Of a stretch of 36,818 nucleotides of DNA, positions 15,749 to 25,582 are shown piece by piece. Source of the stretch: an uncultured Alistipes sp. (GTDB lineage: Bacteria; Bacteroidota; Bacteroidia; Bacteroidales; Rikenellaceae); contig CASELE010000015.1 in the NCBI GenBank assembly GCA_949288735.1, positions 1 to 36,818 of the forward strand, read 5' to 3'. The first letter of the stretch is position 1, and each line of letters starts with the position of its first letter. A model generated the notes under the pieces. The model worked only from the letters and a program-made list of their open reading frames with translations, had not been told where the DNA came from and searched no databases. The position numbers were made by a program, and so were the translations under genes.

Positions 15749-18004
15749 CTACCGCAGCGTGAGGTGCACGGTCGCCCCCTCGTGCACGCTGGTGCCGGGG
15801 GCGAGGCTCTGCCGACGCACGGAGCCTCTCCCCTCCGAACGCACGTGCAGTCCGCACTGCTCCATGAGGAAGAGGGCCTCCTTCAGCCCCATGCCCCGCA
15901 CGTCGGGCACGACGCCCGGACGGGGTTCCACGGAGACGAAGCCGACGGCACCCGTACTGTCGCGCCGCACGCGGCTCCACCCCGTGCGGGGCGGCTCCCC
16001 GGCGTGCGGCACGTCGAGCGTGCGCACCACGCGGCGCAGCTGCGCCGCATCGCCCCCCTTGGGCTGCGCGGGGCGCAGGCGCTCCCCGGATTCCAGGCGG
16101 GCATGCCACGACGTCTCGCGGTCGTAGAGGCGGTCGGCCAGTTCGCGCACCACGGGACCCGCCAGCGGACCGCCGTAGTAGGCGCAGCCCGGCTGGCGGC
16201 GCGTGTGTATCGTCACGAATATCGTGTACTGCGGCTCTTCGGCCGGCAGCCAGGCCGCCATGCTGCCCATGTAGTATCCGTCGCCGTAGCGGATGCCTCC
16301 CTGCGCGAACTGCGCCGTGCCGGTCTTGGCCGCGGCGCGGTAGCGGGTCGTGTCGCGGAAGTAGGGGGCCGCCGTACCCGTGCGGCACACCTCGCCGAGC
16401 AGCTCGTGCACGGTGCGGAGCGTCGCCGGCGAGCAGATGCGCTCCTCGAGCACCTCGGGCTGGAAGCGCTCCTCGAGCACCCCGTCGCGCCACACCTCGC
16501 GCACGAGTCGCGGCGCCACCATACGGCCGCCGTTCGCCACGGCGTTGTAGAGGGTGAGCAGCTGCATGGGCGTCAGCTCCACGACATAGCCGAAGGCGAG
16601 CCGCGCGAGGGCAGGGTCGGCACCCGCCAGGCGGCTCCAGTCGGGGAAGTAGGGGGCCGGCTCGCCGTAGGCCTCGAGCCCCACCGTGCGGTCGAGCCTG
16701 AGCGACCGCAGGATATCGGTATACTCCTCCTTGCGGTCGGCGTAGCGCTCGTAGACCGCCTCGGCGAAGTAGACGTTCGACGACTGCGCCACGGCCGTCG
16801 GAAAATCCATCTCGCGGAAGCCGCCGTGGGAGTCGCGCACCGAGGCGCCGCCCACCCGCACGGGACGTCCGTCGTTCGTGTCGTAGAGACTCTCCAGCGG
16901 CATGTGCGCATCCTCGAGCAGAGCGATGACCGTCGCCAGCTTGAAGACCGAGCCCAGCTCGGCGCGGTGGCTGATGGCGTAGTCTCCGTTCTCGACATAG
17001 GAGCCGTCGCCGCTGCGGCCCAGCTCGGCCAGGGCGAGGATCTCGCCCGTGCGCACCTCCATCACGACGGCCGTGCCCCAGATGGCGCGGTGGCGCTCCA
17101 GCTGCGCGCGCAGCGCACGGTCGGCGGCGTGCTGCAGCCCCAGATCGAGCGTCGTCACGATGTCGGCCCCGTCTACGGGCTCCTCGCCGCTCCCCACCAC
17201 GCGGCCCGAGAAGCCGCGGGCGATGCGCTGCCGCACGGCGCTGCCGTCGCGGCCGGCGAGTTCGTCGTTCCACACCTCCTCCACGCCGTAGCGGCCCCGC
17301 TCGTCCGAACGGCCGATCGTGCGGCGCGCCAGCCCCCCCTGCGGATAGAGCCGGCGCTCCTCGCGCCGCAGCGTGTAGACCATGCCCATGTTCCAGTTGA
17401 GCAGCGGATAGCGGCGCAGCGTCTGCCACTCGGCGTAGTCCACCTCGCGCGGGAAGAGCGGCACGGGGGTGTGGTCGCGCAGCGTGTCGTAGATGCGGCG
17501 CGTCACATACTCCTCGCCCCGCAGACGGTCGAGAAGGCGGGCCAGAAGGCCCGTATGGCGCAGATGCGTCGTGTCGCGGCCGTTCACCAGACGGTAGCGG
17601 GCGGCGTGTTCGCGCCGGAAGAAGTCGCGGTATTCGGCCGCCGTGCGGTCGCCGAACCAGGCCGCGAGCAGCCGGGCGAGCGAGTCGCTCTGCTCGCGGT
17701 AGGTATCGAGCGAGTCGAGCCCCTCGCTGCCGAAATCCATGTCGACCTGATAGCGGGCCATCGAGAGGGCGAGCGGCTCGCCGCCGCGGGCGAGGATACG
17801 GCCCCGGTGGGCGTGGAGCTTCTCGGTGCGGAAGATGCGGTTCTCGAGCCGCTCGGCATTGCACGCCACCTCGCGGCTGAAGAGCTGCACCCACACCAGC
17901 CGCACGAAGACCACCGCCCCCACGAAGATGAAGAGCGCGTAGAGCAGACGCACGCGCAGCAGTATGTCGCTCTTGACCTTCGATTTATCCCTCCCGGCTG
18001 CCAT
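15749..18004 (-). CDS. ftsI: division transpeptidase PBP3/FtsI with C-terminal PASTA domain
   Basis: This 751-residue penicillin-binding protein cross-links septal peptidoglycan. It has one N-terminal membrane anchor at about residues 18-42, a dimerisation/pedestal region, then the transpeptidase domain. Active-site motifs are SVFK (Ser352, Lys355), SSN (408-410) and KTGTAQ (560-565). About residues 690-751 form a PASTA-like domain, usual in Bacteroidetes FtsI. The start is 6 bases after the ftsL-like gene. The partner glycosyltransferase FtsW is encoded in the same cluster. Confidence 0.94.
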   Translation of the reverse strand: MAAGRDKSKVKSDILLRVRLLYALFIFVGAVVFVRLVWVQLFSREVACNAERLENRIFRTEKLHAHRGRILARGGEPLALSMARYQVDMDFGSEGLDSLDTYREQSDSLARLLAAWFGDRTAAEYRDFFRREHAARYRLVNGRDTTHLRHTGLLARLLDRLRGEEYVTRRIYDTLRDHTPVPLFPREVDYAEWQTLRRYPLLNWNMGMVYTLRREERRLYPQGGLARRTIGRSDERGRYGVEEVWNDELAGRDGSAVRQRIARGFSGRVVGSGEEPVDGADIVTTLDLGLQHAADRALRAQLERHRAIWGTAVVMEVRTGEILALAELGRSGDGSYVENGDYAISHRAELGSVFKLATVIALLEDAHMPLESLYDTNDGRPVRVGGASVRDSHGGFREMDFPTAVAQSSNVYFAEAVYERYADRKEEYTDILRSLRLDRTVGLEAYGEPAPYFPDWSRLAGADPALARLAFGYVVELTPMQLLTLYNAVANGGRMVAPRLVREVWRDGVLEERFQPEVLEERICSPATLRTVHELLGEVCRTGTAAPYFRDTTRYRAAAKTGTAQFAQGGIRYGDGYYMGSMAAWLPAEEPQYTIFVTIHTRRQPGCAYYGGPLAGPVVRELADRLYDRETSWHARLESGERLRPAQPKGGDAAQLRRVVRTLDVPHAGEPPRTGWSRVRRDSTGAVGFVSVEPRPGVVPDVRGMGLKEALFLMEQCGLHVRSEGRGSVRRQSLAPGTSVHEGATVHLTLR

Positions 18005-18010
18005 CTTCCG

Positions 18011-18526
18011 CTACTCCTCTATGAGCCGGCCCGGCGAGAGCGGGTCGACCAGATCGATGCCGCGGCGGCGGAGCTCCTCGCCGACGGCCGTGCGGCTCGT
18101 CCGGCGGAAGCGCTCCGACTCGAAGCGGTAGGCCCGCTCGCGCAGCAGCTGCACTTCGGCCTCGAGCCGCGAGCAGCGCATGTCCAGATGGAGCGAGGTG
18201 AAGAGCACCACGATGCTCAGGAAGAACATCGCCGCGATGCAGATCAGGTAGCGGTAGTACTCGCCGCTCCCCTCGCGCACGAGTATCGACCCCGAGACGA
18301 GCTGCCACAGGGCGCTCGATCGGCGGCGGCGCTCGCGCCGCTCGTGCCGTTCGCGCTCCTCGCGCTCGGCCGCTTCGCGTTCGGCGTCGGCCGCGAGGTC
18401 GGCGTCGGCCTCGCCGCTCTGCATGCGCCGCACCTCGCGGCGGATGCGGCGGGCCAGCTCCTCGTCGCGCGCACGCTCGGCGAGCTCCTCGGGGGTCACG
18501 GGGTCGAATTCGTGGTCGCTGTACAT
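18011..18526 (-). CDS. ftsL: FtsL-like division protein
   Basis: This 171-residue bitopic protein sits between rsmH and ftsI, the standard place of ftsL. Residues 1-75 are highly charged and rich in Arg, Glu and Ala. A membrane segment covers about residues 94-112 (ICIAAMFFLSIVVLFTSL). Residues 113-145 form a likely coiled coil, which in FtsL pairs with the divisome. The cytoplasmic part is longer than in E. coli FtsL. The call rests on topology and position more than on sequence similarity. Confidence 0.8.
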   Translation of the reverse strand: MYSDHEFDPVTPEELAERARDEELARRIRREVRRMQSGEADADLAADAEREAAEREERERHERRERRRRSSALWQLVSGSILVREGSGEYYRYLICIAAMFFLSIVVLFTSLHLDMRCSRLEAEVQLLRERAYRFESERFRRTSRTAVGEELRRRGIDLVDPLSPGRLIEE

Positions 18527-18539
18527 CCTCCTCCCTTAT

Positions 18540-19469
18540 TTATCTCGACGCCGCGCCGGGCTCCTCCGCCCGCTTCACGGCACAGCGCAGCCGCGCCGAC
18601 CGCGACCGGGGGTTGCGCGCCACCTCCTCACCGGAGGGGAGGACCGCCTTGCGCGTGACGGGTTCGAACGGCGTGCAGGGGCGGCCGTAGAAGTCCTTCT
18701 CCACGCGTCCCGAGAGGTTGCCGCTGCGCATGAAGTTCTTGACCAGCCGGTCCTCGAGCGAATGGTACGAAATCACCACCAGACGACCGCCGGGGCGCAG
18801 CACCCGCAGGCTCTGTTCGAGCGCCATGCCGAGCGCCTCCATCTCGCCGTTGACCTCGATGCGCAGCGCCTGGAACAGACGCGTGAGATACTTGGCGCCG
18901 TCGCTCTTCGGCGTGACCGGACGCACCGCCTCGACCAGGTCGGCCGTCGTGGCGAGGGGCCGCAGGGCCCGCGCCCGCACGATGCAGCCGGCCGCGCGGT
19001 GCGGCTGCTCCAGCTCGCCCCAGTCGCGCAGGATGCGGGTCAGCTCCCCGGCCGACGCGCCGTTCACGATGTCGGCCGCCGTAAGGCCGCCTCGCCGGTT
19101 CATGCGCATATCGAGCGGGCCGCAGCCGCGGAACGAGAAGCCCCGCCCGGCCTCGTCGAAGTGGTGCGACGAGACCCCCAGGTCGGCCAGCACAGCGTCG
19201 ACCTGCGTGACACCGCGCAGCCGCAGCGCCCCGCGCATGAAACGGAAGTTGCTCGCCACGAAGTGGAAACGGGCGTCGTCGGGCACGTTGGCCCGGGCGT
19301 CGGCGTCCTGGTCGAAGGCGTAGAGACGCCCCTCGGGACCGAGCGACTCCAGGATGCGGCGCGAATGGCCCCCGCCTCCGAAGGTGAGGTCCACGCAGCA
19401 GTCCGACGGCGCTATCTGCATCAGCGCCACCGACTCCTCGAGCAGCACGGGGGTATGGTATGCGGACAT
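18540..19469 (-). CDS. rsmH: 16S rRNA m4C1402 methyltransferase
   Basis: This 309-residue cytoplasmic enzyme N4-methylates C1402 of 16S rRNA. It begins with the conserved YHTPVLLEE, followed by the SAM-binding LTFGGGGHSR. LADLGVSSHHFD, FSFRGCGPLDMRMN and the C-terminal ISYHSLEDRLVKNF are further family signatures. The frame is open 14 codons upstream, but the ATG at 19469 gives the family N-terminus. It opens the cell-wall cluster. mraZ, which usually precedes it in Bacteroidetes, is not here. Confidence 0.95.
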   Translation of the reverse strand: MSAYHTPVLLEESVALMQIAPSDCCVDLTFGGGGHSRRILESLGPEGRLYAFDQDADARANVPDDARFHFVASNFRFMRGALRLRGVTQVDAVLADLGVSSHHFDEAGRGFSFRGCGPLDMRMNRRGGLTAADIVNGASAGELTRILRDWGELEQPHRAAGCIVRARALRPLATTADLVEAVRPVTPKSDGAKYLTRLFQALRIEVNGEMEALGMALEQSLRVLRPGGRLVVISYHSLEDRLVKNFMRSGNLSGRVEKDFYGRPCTPFEPVTRKAVLPSGEEVARNPRSRSARLRCAVKRAEEPGAASR

Positions 19470-19498
19470 GGTTGCGGCAAAAGTCTCGATCAAGGGTG

Positions 19499-19506
19499 TA
19501 AAGTTA
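19499..19506 (-). promoter_or_regulatory. possible promoter of the cell-wall cluster
   Basis: Read on the minus strand this is TAACTTTA, one mismatch from TAnnTTTG, 29 bases before the rsmH ATG. It is the best candidate in the short gap shared with the divergent glsA-like gene. Confidence 0.35.
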
Positions 19507-19513
19507 GGCAAAT

Positions 19514-19533
19514 TTCGGAAAAGTTCGGAAAAG
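19514..19533 (+). repeat. two direct copies of TTCGGAAAAG
   Basis: Two exact tandem copies of a 10-mer fill most of the divergent rsmH/glsA control region. They end 6 bases before the glsA -7 element. They may be part of upstream promoter DNA or a binding site. Confidence 0.5.
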
Positions 19534-19539
19534 AATACC

Positions 19540-19547
19540 TATATTTG
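19540..19547 (+). promoter_or_regulatory. TAnnTTTG promoter element for glsA-like gene
   Basis: TATATTTG lies 47 bases before the ATG at 19595. No matching -33 TTTG is seen. Confidence 0.65.
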
Positions 19548-19594
19548 CATGAATTATCCCGGACGAACCCCCGTCCCTGCCAACCGTACCGATT

Positions 19595-20428
19595 ATGACC
19601 GAAATCGACGTCGGCGCCGTACTCGCGGCCAAGGCCCCGCGCATCGCGCGCCTGCTGCCCCGCTGGGCGGTGGAGTGGCTCCGCCGCACCGTGCGCGAGC
19701 GCGAAATCAACCACATACTGCGCAGCTACAGCACCCTGCCGCCGCGCGACTTCATCCGGGCCTGCTTCCGCGAATGGGGGGTCACCTACTCGTCGGAGGG
19801 ACTCGAGCGGCTCGACCCCGCCGGGCGCTACCTCTTCGCCTCGAACCACCCCTTCGGCGGGATGGACGGCATGATGCTCGCCGACGAGCTCATCGGCCGC
19901 TTCGGCGACGCGCGCGTGGTGGTCAACGACCTGCTCATGCACCTCGACCCGCTGCGGCCGCTCTGGCTGCCGGTCAACAAGCACGGCACCCAGAGCGCGG
20001 AGTATGCCCGCCGCATGGCCGACGAACTGGCCGGGCCGCGCCCCGTGCTCACCTTCCCGGCGGGCCTCTGCTCGCGGCGTCCCCACGGCCGCGTCGAGGA
20101 TCCCGAGTGGCGTCCCAGCTTCCTCAAGAAGGCGGCCGCCTCGGGCCGCGCCGTGGTCCCGGTCTTCGTCGAGGGGTGCCTCTCCGACCGCTTCTACCGG
20201 CTGGCCAACCTGCGCCGGCGGCTGGGGCTGAAGTTCAACGTCGAGATGCTGTGGCTGCCGGCCGAGATGTTCTCGCAGGGGGGCCGCCACTTCCGCATCC
20301 GCTTCGGCGAACCCCTCACGACCGGCGAGCTCGCGGCCCGGGGTTCGCTCCGCGAACAGACCGAATATGTGCGGCACAGAGCCTACTCGTTGCAAAAACT
20401 GCTCGACGGAACGACGCCCGAAAGGTAA
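19595..20428 (+). CDS. glsA: lysophospholipid-type O-acyltransferase, GlsA-like
   Basis: This 277-residue protein is a PlsC-type acyltransferase with the motif NHPFGGMDG (His85, Asp91) and a later TFPAGLCSR segment equivalent to the FPEG motif. It is paired with an OlsB/GlsB-like N-acyltransferase. In Bacteroides thetaiotaomicron the corresponding pair makes glycine lipids: GlsB attaches the first 3-hydroxy fatty acid to glycine, and GlsA adds the second by O-acylation. That assignment is inferred from family and pairing. A membrane-associated location is expected, although no clear transmembrane helix is visible. The genes lie 33 bases apart, and the downstream gene has its own promoter element. 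Confidence 0.75.
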   Translation: MTEIDVGAVLAAKAPRIARLLPRWAVEWLRRTVREREINHILRSYSTLPPRDFIRACFREWGVTYSSEGLERLDPAGRYLFASNHPFGGMDGMMLADELIGRFGDARVVVNDLLMHLDPLRPLWLPVNKHGTQSAEYARRMADELAGPRPVLTFPAGLCSRRPHGRVEDPEWRPSFLKKAAASGRAVVPVFVEGCLSDRFYRLANLRRRLGLKFNVEMLWLPAEMFSQGGRHFRIRFGEPLTTGELAARGSLREQTEYVRHRAYSLQKLLDGTTPER

Positions 20429-20435
20429 AAAGCCC

Positions 20436-20443
20436 TATTTTTG
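20436..20443 (+). promoter_or_regulatory. TAnnTTTG promoter element for glsB-like gene
   Basis: TATTTTTG lies in the 33-base gap after the glsA stop and 18 bases before the glsB ATG. It overlaps an in-frame TTG, which is therefore rejected as the glsB start. Confidence 0.6.
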
Positions 20444-20461
20444 CACGAAAATTCCGCCCGT

Positions 20462-21445
20462 ATGGAACCCATCATCCCGCCCGTGGAGCGCGCCCTGCTG
20501 CGCGCCGAACTGACCCCCGAACGCAAACTCCGCGGGACCAACAAGGCCGACAACGAGATCTACCTCTTCCCGGCCGCGGAGGCCCCGGCGCTCATGCGCG
20601 AGGTGGGGCGTCTGCGCGAGGAGGCCTTCCGCGCGGGCGGAGGCGGCACGGGGTGCGCGCTCGACATCGACGACGAGGATCTCGCCCCCGACGGTTACTG
20701 GCAGCTCGTGGTCTGGGACCCCGCCGCGCAGGAGATCGTCGGCGGCTACCGTTTCATCGTCTGCACCTCGGAACATCCCCGCCACCTCTCCACCGAGCAC
20801 TACTTCCGCTTCAGCGACCGCTTCCGCCGCGACTACCTGCCCCACACCATCGAGCTGGGGCGCTCCTTCGTGCAGGTGAGCTACCAGGTGCGGCAGAACC
20901 CCAAGAGCCTCTATGCGCTCGACAACCTCTGGGACGGGCTCGGCGCGCTGCTGGTCCTCAGCCCCGGAACGCGCTATCTCTTCGGCAAGGTGACGATGTA
21001 CGCCTCCTACCGCCGCGAGGCGCGCGACCTGCTGCTCGGCTTCCTCCACCGCCACTTCCCCGACCCCGATGAGCTCGTGCGGGCCATCCGTCCGCTCGAA
21101 TGGAGCGGAAGCGAGGCTCCGGAGGCCGCCGGCTACGCGCAGGAGTACCGGGCGCTCAGCCGCCGCATCCGCGAACTGGGCGAGACCATCCCGCCGATGA
21201 TCAACGCCTACATGAATCTATCGCCCACGATGAAGGTCTTCGACACCTGCATCAACCCCGACTTCGGCGGCGTGGAGGAGACGGGCATCCTCATCACCGT
21301 AGGGGACGTCTACCCCGAGAAGCGCGAACGCCACACCCTGTGGGAGGGGTGGGACCACGACCTCGAGGCACGCCGCCGCGCCTTCCGCCGCCGCATCGAG
21401 GAGCACCTGGCCGCCGCACCTGCAGCAGAGCCGTCGGGCGTCTGA
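20462..21445 (+). CDS. glsB: GNAT-type N-acyltransferase, GlsB/OlsB-like
   Basis: This 327-residue protein resembles the hemolysin/OlsB acyltransferase family that transfers a hydroxy-fatty acyl group from ACP to an amino acid. Visible family features are the early [14 protein letters not shown] region, VGGYRFIV, the segment [12 protein letters not shown], and a C-terminal half containing [12 protein letters not shown]. With the upstream GlsA-like enzyme it should make glycine lipids or a related aminolipid. The substrate amino acid cannot be read from sequence. The ATG at 20462 follows a TATTTTTG element, and the earlier in-frame TTG lies in that element. The last ~15 residues are Ala-rich. 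Confidence 0.75.
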   Translation: MEPIIPPVERALLRAELTPERKLRGTNKADNEIYLFPAAEAPALMREVGRLREEAFRAGGGGTGCALDIDDEDLAPDGYWQLVVWDPAAQEIVGGYRFIVCTSEHPRHLSTEHYFRFSDRFRRDYLPHTIELGRSFVQVSYQVRQNPKSLYALDNLWDGLGALLVLSPGTRYLFGKVTMYASYRREARDLLLGFLHRHFPDPDELVRAIRPLEWSGSEAPEAAGYAQEYRALSRRIRELGETIPPMINAYMNLSPTMKVFDTCINPDFGGVEETGILITVGDVYPEKRERHTLWEGWDHDLEARRRAFRRRIEEHLAAAPAAEPSGV

Positions 21446-21568
21446 CCCCGCCGCAGGAGCGGCCGGCCATCCGGCACCCCTCCTCCGCCCTCCGGGCCGC
21501 CCCGCCCCATCCTTTCCGATACCTGGAAATGGGGATCGGCCGCCCGGCCGAATACTCCCATCGCGCGA

Positions 21569-21599
21569 TTGCGCCGCGCCTGTCGTCTCCATACCTTTG
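21569..21599 (+). promoter_or_regulatory. xusA promoter with -33 and -7 elements
   Basis: TTG at 21569-21571 and TACCTTTG at 21592-21599 are 20 bases apart, close to consensus. The leader to the ATG is about 25 bases. I see no clear Fur box. The rest of the 179-base gap from 21446 holds nothing I can name. Confidence 0.7.
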
Positions 21600-21624
21600 C
21601 CCCGCAAACACGAACGAGACCGAC

Positions 21625-24102
21625 ATGCGCCACATGCACGACACACGCTCCATGCGCTCCGCTGCCGGACGCCTCGCTCTCCGGCTCGGGCTCCTCGCGG
21701 CCCTGCTGCTTCCGGGCGCCGCCCGGAGCGCCGGCATCTCCGCCGGAGAGGAGCGGAACCGCCCCCGCATCCATCTCACGGGCCGCATAATGGCGGCCGA
21801 CAGCACGGCCGTACCCTTCGCCACGCTCAGCGTGGAGGGGAGCGCCCACGGCTGCTCCACCGATGCCGAGGGGTACTTCCGGCTGCAGCTCGACGAGGGC
21901 GACTACACGCTCGTGGCCTCGGCCGTCGGCTACGACCCCGTGCGGCGCGACGTGCGGCTGCGGAGCGGCGAGACGGCCCGCTGCATCCTCACGATGCACC
22001 CCTCCGTCACCCGAATGGACGAGGTGGTGGTGGTCGCCAGCGGCGTGGGGCGCGTCAGACGCTCGGCCTTCAACGCCGTCGCGCTCGACACGCGCGAGCT
22101 GCAGAACACCTCGAGAAGCCTGAGCGACGCCCTCTCGCAGCTCCCGGGCATGAAGCTTCGCGAATCGGGCGGCGTGGGGTCGGACATGCAGCTCATGCTC
22201 GACGGCTTCAGCGGCCGCCACGTCAAGATCTTCATCGACGGCGTGCCGCAGGAGGGGGCCGGCACGGCCTTCGACCTGAACAACCTGCCCGTACAGTTCG
22301 CCGAACGCATCGAGGTCTACAAGGGGGTCGTACCCGTGGGCTTCGGCACCGACGCCATCGGCGGCGTAATCAACATCGTGACCGACAAGCACCGCCGCGA
22401 CTGGCACCTGGACGCCTCCTACTCGTTCGGCTCGTTCAACACGCACAAGAGCTACGTGAACTTCGGCCAGAGCCTCCGCAACGGCTTCACCTACGAAATC
22501 AACGCTTTCCAGAACTTCTCGGACAACGACTACCGGATCGACAACTGGGTGCGCGAATTCGAAATCGGCGACGACGGCACGGTCCACAAGCTCCCCGTCG
22601 ACAAGAACGACGTGCGCCGCGTGCGGCGCTTCAACGACCGCTTCCACAACGAGGTGGTCATCGGCAAGGCGGGCGTCGTCGGAAAGCCGTGGGCCGACCG
22701 GCTCCTCGTCGGGCTCTCCTACACCCGTTTCTACAAGGAGATACAGACGGGCGTCTACCAGGAGACCGTCTTCGGACAGAAGCACCGCAAGGGGTGGTCT
22801 GTGGTCCCCTCGCTCGAATACCGCAAGCAGAACCTGCTGACCGAGGGGCTCGACCTCGCCGTGACGGCCAACTACAACCGCAACATCACGCGCAACATCG
22901 ATACCGCGGCCCGCTACTACAACTGGTACGGCGAGTACTACGTCACCGACACCCGCGGCGAGCAGTCCTACCAGAACAGCGAATCGCTCAACACGAACTG
23001 GAACGCCTCGGCCACCCTCCACTACCGTCCGGCCCGGGCCCACGCCCTCACGCTGAACCACCTCTTCAGCGACTTCCGGCGCACGAGCCGCTCCTACGTG
23101 GGGACCACCTCGGCCCTCTCGTCGTTCGACATCCCGAAGGTCACGCGCAAGAACATCACGGGCCTCTCATGGCGCGTGATGCCCTCCGGCCGCTGGAACG
23201 CCACCCTCTTCGGCAAGTACTACCGTCAGTACAACCGGGGCCCCGTATCGCAGAGCAGCGACGGCGTGGGCGACTGGGTCGAGATGGAGCGCACGGTGAG
23301 CGCCTGGGGCTTCGGCGCGGCCGGCACCTGGCACATCGCCGAGGGGCTCCAGGTCAAGCTCTCCTACGAACGGGCCCTGCGCCTGCCCACCACCGACGAG
23401 CTGTTCGGCGACGAGGACCTCGAGGCGGGCCGCACGGATCTGAGGCCCGAGAAGAGCGACAACTGCAACCTCAACCTCGGCTACACGCTGCCCCTCGGAC
23501 GCCACAGCCTCTCCCTGGACGGAAGCCTCATCTACCGCGACACGAAGGACTATATCAAGCGCAGCCTGGGCAAGCAGGGCTCCACGCAGTTCGGCATCTA
23601 CGAGAACCACGGCCACGTGAAGACCCGGGGCTACAACATCTCCGTGCGCTACTCCTTCGGCCGCTGGCTGAGCCTGGGCGGCACGTGGAACGACATCGAC
23701 ACGCGCGACTTCGAGCGGCAGTGGACCGGCAACTCCCAGCAGGAGAGCCTCCACTACAGGGTGCGCCTGCCGAACATCCCCTACCGCTACGCGGGCTTCG
23801 ACGCCACCTTCCACTGGCACGACCTCTTCGTACGGGGCAACACCCTCACGCTCACCTACGACGGGTTCTGGCAGCACGCCTTCCCGCTCAACTGGGAGAA
23901 CCTCGGTTCGAAGGAGTCGAAATCCTACGTGCCCGAGCAGCTCTCGCACAACCTGGCCCTCTCCTACACCATGAAGCAGGGGCGCTACAACCTCTCGCTC
24001 GAGTGCCGCAACCTGACCGACGCGCGCCTCTACGACAACTTCAGCCTCCAGAAGGCGGGCCGTGCCTTCTACGTCAAGGTGCGGGTCCACTTCGGCGACT
24101 GA
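21625..24102 (+). CDS. xusA: TonB-dependent outer-membrane receptor, XusA-like
   Basis: This 825-residue receptor has a signal peptide ending near residue 37, a CarboxypepD_reg-like domain at about 50-125, a TonB-box-like DEVVVVA at 132-138, a plug domain at about 145-255 ([23 protein letters not shown]), and a beta-barrel with a terminal strand ending in Phe-Gly-Asp. The next two genes encode a DUF4374 lipoprotein and a PepSY protein, the XusABC set shown in B. thetaiotaomicron to use foreign siderophores such as ferric enterobactin. Siderophore uptake is therefore inferred; the ligand is unknown. The first ATG is taken, though Met4 or Met10 would give a more ordinary signal peptide. Confidence 0.85.
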   Translation: MRHMHDTRSMRSAAGRLALRLGLLAALLLPGAARSAGISAGEERNRPRIHLTGRIMAADSTAVPFATLSVEGSAHGCSTDAEGYFRLQLDEGDYTLVASAVGYDPVRRDVRLRSGETARCILTMHPSVTRMDEVVVVASGVGRVRRSAFNAVALDTRELQNTSRSLSDALSQLPGMKLRESGGVGSDMQLMLDGFSGRHVKIFIDGVPQEGAGTAFDLNNLPVQFAERIEVYKGVVPVGFGTDAIGGVINIVTDKHRRDWHLDASYSFGSFNTHKSYVNFGQSLRNGFTYEINAFQNFSDNDYRIDNWVREFEIGDDGTVHKLPVDKNDVRRVRRFNDRFHNEVVIGKAGVVGKPWADRLLVGLSYTRFYKEIQTGVYQETVFGQKHRKGWSVVPSLEYRKQNLLTEGLDLAVTANYNRNITRNIDTAARYYNWYGEYYVTDTRGEQSYQNSESLNTNWNASATLHYRPARAHALTLNHLFSDFRRTSRSYVGTTSALSSFDIPKVTRKNITGLSWRVMPSGRWNATLFGKYYRQYNRGPVSQSSDGVGDWVEMERTVSAWGFGAAGTWHIAEGLQVKLSYERALRLPTTDELFGDEDLEAGRTDLRPEKSDNCNLNLGYTLPLGRHSLSLDGSLIYRDTKDYIKRSLGKQGSTQFGIYENHGHVKTRGYNISVRYSFGRWLSLGGTWNDIDTRDFERQWTGNSQQESLHYRVRLPNIPYRYAGFDATFHWHDLFVRGNTLTLTYDGFWQHAFPLNWENLGSKESKSYVPEQLSHNLALSYTMKQGRYNLSLECRNLTDARLYDNFSLQKAGRAFYVKVRVHFGD

Positions 24103-24134
24103 TCCGGCAGAGACAAAACCAAACAAAACCGAAT

Positions 24135-25544
24135 ATGAAACGAATCCATCTGCACAACACACTGGCCGCGGCGCTCCTGCTGGGCGGCGGCCTGCTCCTC
24201 GCCTCCTGTTCGAAGGAGGAGCCCGCGGCCGGCGGCGACAACGGCGGCAACGGCGGCGCCGTCACGGAGAGCTCCCGCTACGTGATCGCCGCCACGGGCG
24301 GCGATGCCAGCTATCTGCTCACGGCCGAATCGCTCGACGAAGGGAGCGTTTCGGCACGCGGCGACGGCACCGAGGTCGTGGGCGGCACCTACTGGGTCTT
24401 CCACGGCTCGGACTACGTCTTCTCGCTCGCCTACAACGACGGCGGGGCGGGCACCGGAGCCTCCTACTACCTCAACGGTTCGGCCGTCCCCACCGAGCGC
24501 TACATCTACGAGTTCAACCGCATCACCACCTACGGCACCTGGGGCGACCGCGTAATCACCGTCTCCACGGGCGACTCGCGCGAAAGCGACGCCGAGGGCA
24601 ACATAGCCCAGGCGCTCCTCTTCAACTACCTCGACGTGAACGACGGCTCCCAGAGCGCGGGCTCGGTCCTCGCCGAGAACTTCCTCGGCAACGGCGAGAA
24701 GGTCTCCTTCGCCGGCATCGTCGAGGCGAACGGACGGCTCTACACCTCGGTCGTGCCGATGGGCATGAGCCACTACGGCGTCGGCCGCTGGCCCGAGTGC
24801 GTGACCGACCCCGACCTCGTCGCGAAGAGCGACGGCGGACAGGGCAGCGGCAGCTACACGGCGGGCGAGATACCCTCCACGCAGTATCCCGACAGCGCCT
24901 TCGTGGCCATCTACGACGGTGACAGCTTCGACAGCGAGCCCGTCATCGCCCGCACGGGCCGGATCGGCTACGCCTGCGGCCGCATGCGCTCGCAGTACTA
25001 CCAGACCGTCTGGGCCGCGGACAACGGCGACCTCTACGTCTTCTCGCCGGGCTACGGCCGCACGGCCCTCCCGACCTCCGACCTGAAGAAGAAGACGGGT
25101 ACGCTCCCCTCGGGCGTCGTCCGCATCCGCGCCGGCGAGACCGACTTCGACCCCGACTACTACGTCAACCTCGAGCAGATCGGCACGGGCCATCCGGTCT
25201 ACCGCTGCTGGCACATCTCCGACGACTACTTCCTGCTCCAGCTCTACGCCGGCGGCGCGCAGGACATGATCGAAAACGGCCGCAACGCCGACACCGGCGA
25301 GCTGGCCATCTTCAAGGGCGAGGAGGGGAGCATCATCCCCGTCACGGGCTTCCCCGACGACCTGGCCGGCTTCGGCGGCGAACCCTACTGCGAGGAGGGG
25401 AGGGCCTACATCGCCGTCACCGTATCGGGCGGCGACATGCCGGCCTTCTACCGCATCGACGCCGCGACGGGCCGGGCCGTCAAGGGGCTCACCGTCGAGG
25501 CCGAGACGATTGCCGCCGCAGGCAGGCTGACCATCCGGCAATAG
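24135..25544 (+). CDS. xusB: DUF4374 lipoprotein, XusB-like siderophore-binding protein
   Basis: This 469-residue protein begins with a lipoprotein signal peptide, with lipobox LASC and Cys25 as the lipidated residue. A low-complexity Gly/Asn linker (about 29-42) follows, then a globular DUF4374 domain. I recognise the family from segments such as [36 protein letters not shown] and [12 protein letters not shown]. The homologue XusB is a surface lipoprotein that binds ferric enterobactin and passes it to XusA. Cell-surface exposure is inferred. It starts 32 bases after xusA, so both are probably on one transcript. Its end is followed by two hairpins before the third gene. Confidence 0.88.
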   Translation: MKRIHLHNTLAAALLLGGGLLLASCSKEEPAAGGDNGGNGGAVTESSRYVIAATGGDASYLLTAESLDEGSVSARGDGTEVVGGTYWVFHGSDYVFSLAYNDGGAGTGASYYLNGSAVPTERYIYEFNRITTYGTWGDRVITVSTGDSRESDAEGNIAQALLFNYLDVNDGSQSAGSVLAENFLGNGEKVSFAGIVEANGRLYTSVVPMGMSHYGVGRWPECVTDPDLVAKSDGGQGSGSYTAGEIPSTQYPDSAFVAIYDGDSFDSEPVIARTGRIGYACGRMRSQYYQTVWAADNGDLYVFSPGYGRTALPTSDLKKKTGTLPSGVVRIRAGETDFDPDYYVNLEQIGTGHPVYRCWHISDDYFLLQLYAGGAQDMIENGRNADTGELAIFKGEEGSIIPVTGFPDDLAGFGGEPYCEEGRAYIAVTVSGGDMPAFYRIDAATGRAVKGLTVEAETIAAAGRLTIRQ

Positions 25545-25551
25545 CGTACAA

Positions 25552-25569
25552 CGGGGCGGCGCCGCCCCG
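25552..25569. repeat. 18-bp perfect palindrome after xusB
   Basis: CGGGGCGGC is followed directly by its complement GCCGCCCCG, 7 bases after the xusB stop. It has no loop, so it could form a cruciform or an imperfect stem-loop. It is the first of two inverted repeats in the xusB-xusC gap. Confidence 0.5.
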
Positions 25570-25582
25570 ACTGCCGGTATCC

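Noticed and set aside
11364..18658. Several very long plus-strand frames opposite the cell-wall genes
   Set aside because: The minus-strand genes are conserved family members; the plus-strand frames are low-complexity complements with no motifs.
19470..19594. mraZ or a short mraZ fragment in front of rsmH
   Set aside because: The gap is only 125 bases and holds promoter-like DNA with no coding pattern.
20441..20461. TTG start extending the glsB-like protein by 7 residues
   Set aside because: The codon overlaps the TATTTTTG promoter element, and the ATG at 20462 fits better.
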